Shown here in pieces: positions 60,801 through 64,000 of a stretch of DNA of 64,000 nucleotides. A program made the translations under genes and the position numbers. How positions within the stretch are numbered: position 1 is the stretch's first letter; each line of letters begins with the position of its first letter. Origin of the DNA: Cyclina sinensis (taxonomy: Eukaryota > Mollusca > Bivalvia > Venerida > Veneridae); the NCBI GenBank assembly GCA_012932295.1, contig JAAONU010000018.1, forward strand, positions 3,962,206-4,026,205, in the 5' to 3' direction. A model generated the notes under the pieces. That model was not told where the DNA came from and did no database searches. It saw nothing but the letters and a program-made list of their open reading frames with translations.

Positions 60801-63800
60801 CCAGGATTTACAAGAGTAGTTGATGTTGATCCAAGTTGTACCCAGGTTATACTTAGACAGGATCCCAACCCACGGATCTTCTCCTTTGATCATGTTGCTG
60901 ATACTGACTCAAAACAGGTTGGTGTGTTTGTTATTGAAAAAGTTTGTGCAGTTTTCACTATGATTTAACTTATATTACACTCAGGAGAACTTGCTACATT
61001 GCTCATACACTTATGACATTAACAACAATAGATATCATATGTGATGTTGGTAAGACAGACTGTGTAAGTGTCTGAATTTCCACTGATTTAAGAGGTAGCT
61101 TTGGTATTTTTTAAAGGTAACAGCTCATGTTTGTTATTGTTGAAGAAATTGAAGGCATCAGTATTAAAGGTAGAGAAGAAGATAATTCAGTAAGTTATTA
61201 TACCTGTACCTCAGAACTCTGAGTATGTTTGTTCTAGGAGGAGATATTCTTAAAGCTGGGGAAGAAAGTGATAGAGAACTGTATGGCTGGCTACAATGGC
61301 ACTATATTTGCTTAGTAAGTAAAACATTCTGTTAAAGGGATATACCCTAAAATTAGCATTTTTATCGGCTCATTCTTTGTAAAATGAAAAATGATTGATA
61401 ATGTAAAGAAGAATAAATTCAACCTCAGCTTAATTCTTGTTGCTTAAAAATACCTGGTGTAAAAGCAGCCAGTTATTTTACATGGCAATGAAAATAATTT
61501 GTTTACATTTGTAAATGGCAGGAGTTTCAACTGATAGTACATAAGACTTTGGTTCTGTGTATAAACAAATGATACCATCTGAAACAAATTCAAAACAACA
61601 GATCAGTTTGGAGTGTGAAAGATGTCATCAGATATTCCCTAGACCCTTTTCTGAACATGAATACAGCAACAGTTGTTACTCTCTTGAAATCTCAGAACTG
61701 TACAAGAACTTCTGATTGAGGTTTGAAATCTAATAAAATTTTCATAGAGCAAAAGATCAATCTGGCATTGTGCAAGTTATAAGGACTTCAAAAATCAAGA
61801 AGGGCTAAAACCTGACCCAATTTATGTACTTCAAATGATTGTATCAGAGAGATAATGGGGCTTGAAGTGTAACATACATGAGTTGTAAACATTACATTTT
61901 GTTACTCTGAAGACATGGTTGTTCATTTCAGTGGACAGACAGGGTCAGGCAAGACTTTTACAATGATGGGTGAGACTCTTCTCTTTTTCTTTATTACATA
62001 TATCTGTTACACACATTGATATGGGGCATATTCTCTCCTTACCTAATCATTAATAGATACATGTATGTATGAGTTTTGCTGTTACCTTTAAAAATAGGGC
62101 AAACAGAGAGTTTTGAATAGTGTAGAATTTTCTGTTTATAAATATAGTCTAAAATTTATAGATATTGTAATTGCAGGACCTTCTGAGGACTCAGAGAATT
62201 TCCAGCATGAACTACGAGGTGTTATACCAAGAAGTTTTGAATACTTGTACAATCTTATTGCAAGAGAAAAAGAACTGGTAAATTTTTCTCAGATTTATTA
62301 CGACTTAATATTGTCTAAGTTAGTAAAACATGTTTTAGGATGTTTTTACATAGATCTTGCTAATGTTTCAAACATTTCTGTACCAGAAAACAAAATGTTG
62401 ATATTGCTGTAAATTTGTTATTCAATAGGATAAGAAATAAGCAATTCCAGTCATATTCTTTTTGTTAAGAAGTAGTCATCGTAATTCATAACATCATACT
62501 GTATACACGTATGCTACAAGCAATATTTACATTCGGATATTTCATGGTTTAAAATGATGAGAACATTTCAGCATGGTGACAACAAGCAGTTTCTGTGTAA
62601 GTGCTCTTTCCTGGAAATCTACAATGAACAGATATTTGACCTGCTAGAACCATCTAATGTGCCTCTACAACTGAGGGAGAGTTTTAAGACAGGAGTGTAT
62701 GTGTCAGGCCTCTCAGAAAGGGTGGTTGCTGATGCCAGTGAAGCTTACGAAGTAGGAAACTATGCACACTTTACTTTTTTGAAAGATTCCTCAGTGTTCT
62801 CATATGCCTTTAAAGTTGGGAATGAAAAGCTGTGCAGGGGTTTCATTAAGAGGTGGGAGGTGGGGATTTCCTCCCGCTATTTTGAAGACCCCCCTCCTTT
62901 ACTTTTCTTAAAATCATGTTTATTTTATAACAAACTGGCAGCAAATCCCACGCCTACTTTTTTGTACTCAAAAACTTAATGAAACCCCTGGCTGTGTGTT
63001 GCAGGCATTACAAATAACCTCTCAAAAATGTTCTCTGTTAAGTGTCATTTACAAATGTATCTCACAATGCTCCTCAAAACTTACTGTTTCAAGGACTGTT
63101 TCAGAGGTTAATATCCGAACATATCAATTTTTCATGCTGTCCTGTATCTTAACATCATCTTTATACATCCATATGTAAAGTCAGTTTTTATTGGTACCGA
63201 GTTCACAGGTAAACCAGTATATAGATTGTACTTTGATTGTTTTAACTGGTGGTTCAATATATCTACCGCAGGTGTTGAGTTCGAGCTGGATGAACCGTAA
63301 AGTGGCATCAACAGCCATGAACAGAGAGAGTTCACGCAGTCATGCCGTATTTTCACTTCAGATAGAGTCAAAGGTAAGGCAGCATTTTGTAGCTTTACTT
63401 TAAGAATTGGTTCATCACTACATTTGTTGTAATATGGAGTGTAAACATTATATGGTGTAATAATAATAGCCTTAAAATGATTCAAGGTTATGGGTATTAG
63501 CAAGGTTACCAACCTTACTGTTACCATGAGAATGTAGTGTATGTAAACAAAGCTAAAAAAACATCAAAGAATTTTATAAGGATAGTTAGCTGTCAAAATT
63601 CCATATGAGTTCACCTGTTATGCCTCAGTAACCTCCTTCACTGTCTGAATTCATAATATTTATTTATTAGACTGCTGTATACCTCATAACCTGTATTAAT
63701 TTACAGGAGTTGAAAGGTGGCCTTGATAATATCAAAACCTCATGCCTAAATCTGGTTGACTTAGCAGGCAGTGAAAGACAGAAGGATACAGGAGCAAGTG

Positions 63801-63814
63801 GCCTAAGACTGAAG
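54818..63814 (+). CDS. KIF15: Kinesin-12 motor (KIF15-like), 3' partial, nine exons
   Basis: Plus-end microtubule motor; in vertebrates KIF15 works with kinesin-5 at the mitotic spindle. Exons: 54818-54833, 60195-60219, 60749-60917, 61238-61314, 61932-61969, 62177-62277, 62572-62751, 63272-63373, 63707-63814, 816 nt (272 residues) with all phases consistent. Motor landmarks: VFVRVRPP near the start, [25 protein letters not shown] with the P-loop (97-104), [33 protein letters not shown], switch [10 protein letters not shown] (219-227), switch II DLAGSE (254-259) and [13 protein letters not shown]. These match KIF15 rather than other kinesins ([16 protein letters not shown]). The rest of the motor and the coiled coil lie to the right. 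The first two exons are short and less certain. Confidence 0.92.
55013..57025. mobile_element. Element with inverted ACACTTCACCCCC motif arrays (outer)
   Basis: Left end: atgacacttcaccccctaag, acaattcaccccca, atgacacttcaccccctaaa. Right end on the minus strand: acaaacacttcacccc, agacacttcaccc, aacttcacccc, agacacttcaccccca. It lies in kinesin intron 1. The exact ends are uncertain by about 15 bp. No coding capacity. Confidence 0.6.
55441..56504. mobile_element. Nested element with inverted GACATTTCACCCCC ends
   Basis: Inverted ends CAGAC(A/G)TTTCACCCCCAAG, then ACTTTTCCTC, then CCAAGACATTTCACCCCC, about 50 bp nearly identical on both sides. It sits wholly inside the outer element, whose motif is very similar. 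About 1,064 bp, AT-rich core without a transposase. A long G-run near 56430 may be misassembled. Confidence 0.7.
57337..58520 (-). mobile_element. Decayed LINE reverse transcriptase fragment (jockey/CR1-like)
   Basis: Minus strand, broken into several frames: [19 protein letters not shown] (58520-58240), then [20 protein letters not shown] and a catalytic box reading FTDD instead of FADD (58230-58060), then [20 protein letters not shown] (57999-57900), then WDPHQKG-type C-terminal pieces (57820-57540). Frameshifts, a gap and the changed catalytic box show it is dead. It lies in kinesin intron 1, antisense to the gene. Confidence 0.85.
59317..59992. mobile_element. MITE with TA site, CTGTAGATT ends and TTCGCGA motifs
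   Basis: Inverted ends CTGTAGATTGGGAAATGTTC (left) and, on the other strand, CTGTAGATTTGGAAATATTC, with TA outside both (59315-59316, 59993-59994). Motifs ttcgcgaga, cttcgcgaatt and catcgcgaata recur near the ends. 676 bp, in kinesin intron 1. Confidence 0.78.
60195..60219 (+). CDS. KIF15: Kinesin exon 2, 25 nt
   Basis: Acceptor TTTCAG, donor GTAAGT. It encodes DFGQGDGG, a Gly/acidic lead-in like the variable segment before VFVRIRPP in KIF15. Confidence 0.6.
60749..60917 (+). CDS. KIF15: Kinesin exon 3: VFVRVRPP to [11 protein letters not shown]
   Basis: Acceptor TTTCAG, donor GTTGGT. It encodes [18 protein letters not shown], beta-strand 1 of the motor, and [14 protein letters not shown]. 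Confidence 0.93.
61238..61314 (+). CDS. KIF15: Kinesin exon 4: [12 protein letters not shown]
   Basis: Acceptor TTCTAG, donor GTAAGT. It encodes [20 protein letters not shown] and GTIFAY just before the P-loop. Ends inside the Tyr codon. Confidence 0.92.
61932..61969 (+). CDS. KIF15: Kinesin exon 5: P-loop GQTGSGKT
   Basis: 38-nt exon; acceptor TTTCAG, donor GTGAGA. It encodes [12 protein letters not shown], the ATP-binding P-loop. Confidence 0.95.
62177..62277 (+). CDS. KIF15: Kinesin exon 6: [12 protein letters not shown]
   Basis: Acceptor TTGCAG, donor GTAAAT. It encodes [15 protein letters not shown] and [19 protein letters not shown]. Confidence 0.94.
62572..62751 (+). CDS. KIF15: Kinesin exon 7: [14 protein letters not shown]
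   Basis: Acceptor TTTCAG, donor GTAGGA, 60 codons. It encodes [35 protein letters not shown] and ASEAYE. Confidence 0.94.
62905..62995. repeat. Dispersed repeat copy (pair with 18920-19015)
   Basis: Shares cttaaaatca, taacaaactggc and actcaaaaacttaatgaaac with the copy in the cadherin intron. Lies in the kinesin intron 62752-63271. Confidence 0.5.
63272..63373 (+). CDS. KIF15: Kinesin exon 8: switch [10 protein letters not shown]
   Basis: Acceptor CCGCAG, donor GTAAGG, 34 codons. It encodes [20 protein letters not shown] and [14 protein letters not shown]. Confidence 0.95.
63707..63814 (+). CDS. KIF15: Kinesin exon 9: switch [13 protein letters not shown]
   Basis: Acceptor TTACAG, donor GTAGGT, 36 codons. 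It encodes [17 protein letters not shown] and LRLK. The next exon lies beyond the window. Confidence 0.95.
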
Positions 63815-64000
63815 GTAGGTTTAGATTTATTAGTAACACGTATGAGTATATTTTCCAGAAGCAAATCTAGGAATAGGATCACCATTTCTCTATAATTAGC
63901 AAGCACCTGTCTTTGTGGCCTTGTGTTTACCACATCTGTGAACCAATCAGGAGATTGCAGTTTGATATCCTGTACTGATATGACAAAATGTTGAGGGAGA
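63815..64000 (+). other. Kinesin intron running off the window
   Basis: Starts GTAGGT after exon 9. No acceptor with the expected next motor segment before the end of the window. Confidence 0.6.

Noticed and set aside
62554..62979. 141-codon kinesin frame taken as one exon
   Set aside because: Coding similarity ends at EAYE (62751), where a donor occurs; the rest is intron and matches a dispersed repeat.

Overview
The window is nuclear DNA from an animal, most likely a bivalve mollusc. The evidence is AT-rich non-coding sequence, short exons split by GT-AG introns, a neural-type classical cadherin of the invertebrate layout, and dispersed repeats of styles I associate with bivalves (gccccc-ended elements, 'caaggtcac...gtgacctt' repeats, tRNA-headed SINEs). 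No species is claimed.

Three protein genes are present. (1) Positions 2165-35227, plus strand, hold the 3' part of a large type III classical cadherin (neural cadherin, CadN-like). It has 36 exons with consistent phases and about 2,629 residues: some 15 cadherin repeats, a non-chordate membrane-proximal region, EGF and laminin-G domains, one membrane helix and the catenin-binding tail. The 5' end lies outside. (2) Positions 43102-44073, minus strand, hold an intronless TMEM70-like mitochondrial gene. (3) From 54818 to the right edge, plus strand, is the start of a kinesin-12 (KIF15-like) gene: nine exons and 272 residues of motor domain. The genes have unrelated roles (adhesion, ATP synthase assembly, spindle motor), so no functional cluster is implied.

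The rest is introns, a probable long cadherin 3'UTR and repeat-rich intergenic DNA. Mobile elements include a Tigger/pogo element with an internally deleted transposase (31856-33182), a decayed LINE (about 57337-58520), SINE-like pieces, a TTAA-flanked MITE, and several elements built from short motifs repeated at each end in opposite orientation (25-726, 19174-19957, 45261-48390, 52300-53019, 53579-54599, about 55013-57025 with a nested one, 59317-59992).

Two patterns stand out. First, two cadherin introns begin with tandem arrays whose unit is a copy of the end of the preceding exon plus its 5' splice site, giving 25 donors in one array and about 11 in the other; only the first donor of each keeps the protein in frame. 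Second, the inverted subterminal motif architecture recurs in elements with unrelated motifs, and one of them still carries a pogo/Tigger transposase remnant. Smaller points are a GC-AG intron, an 18-nt microexon and a transposon insertion site that can be reconstructed to the base.
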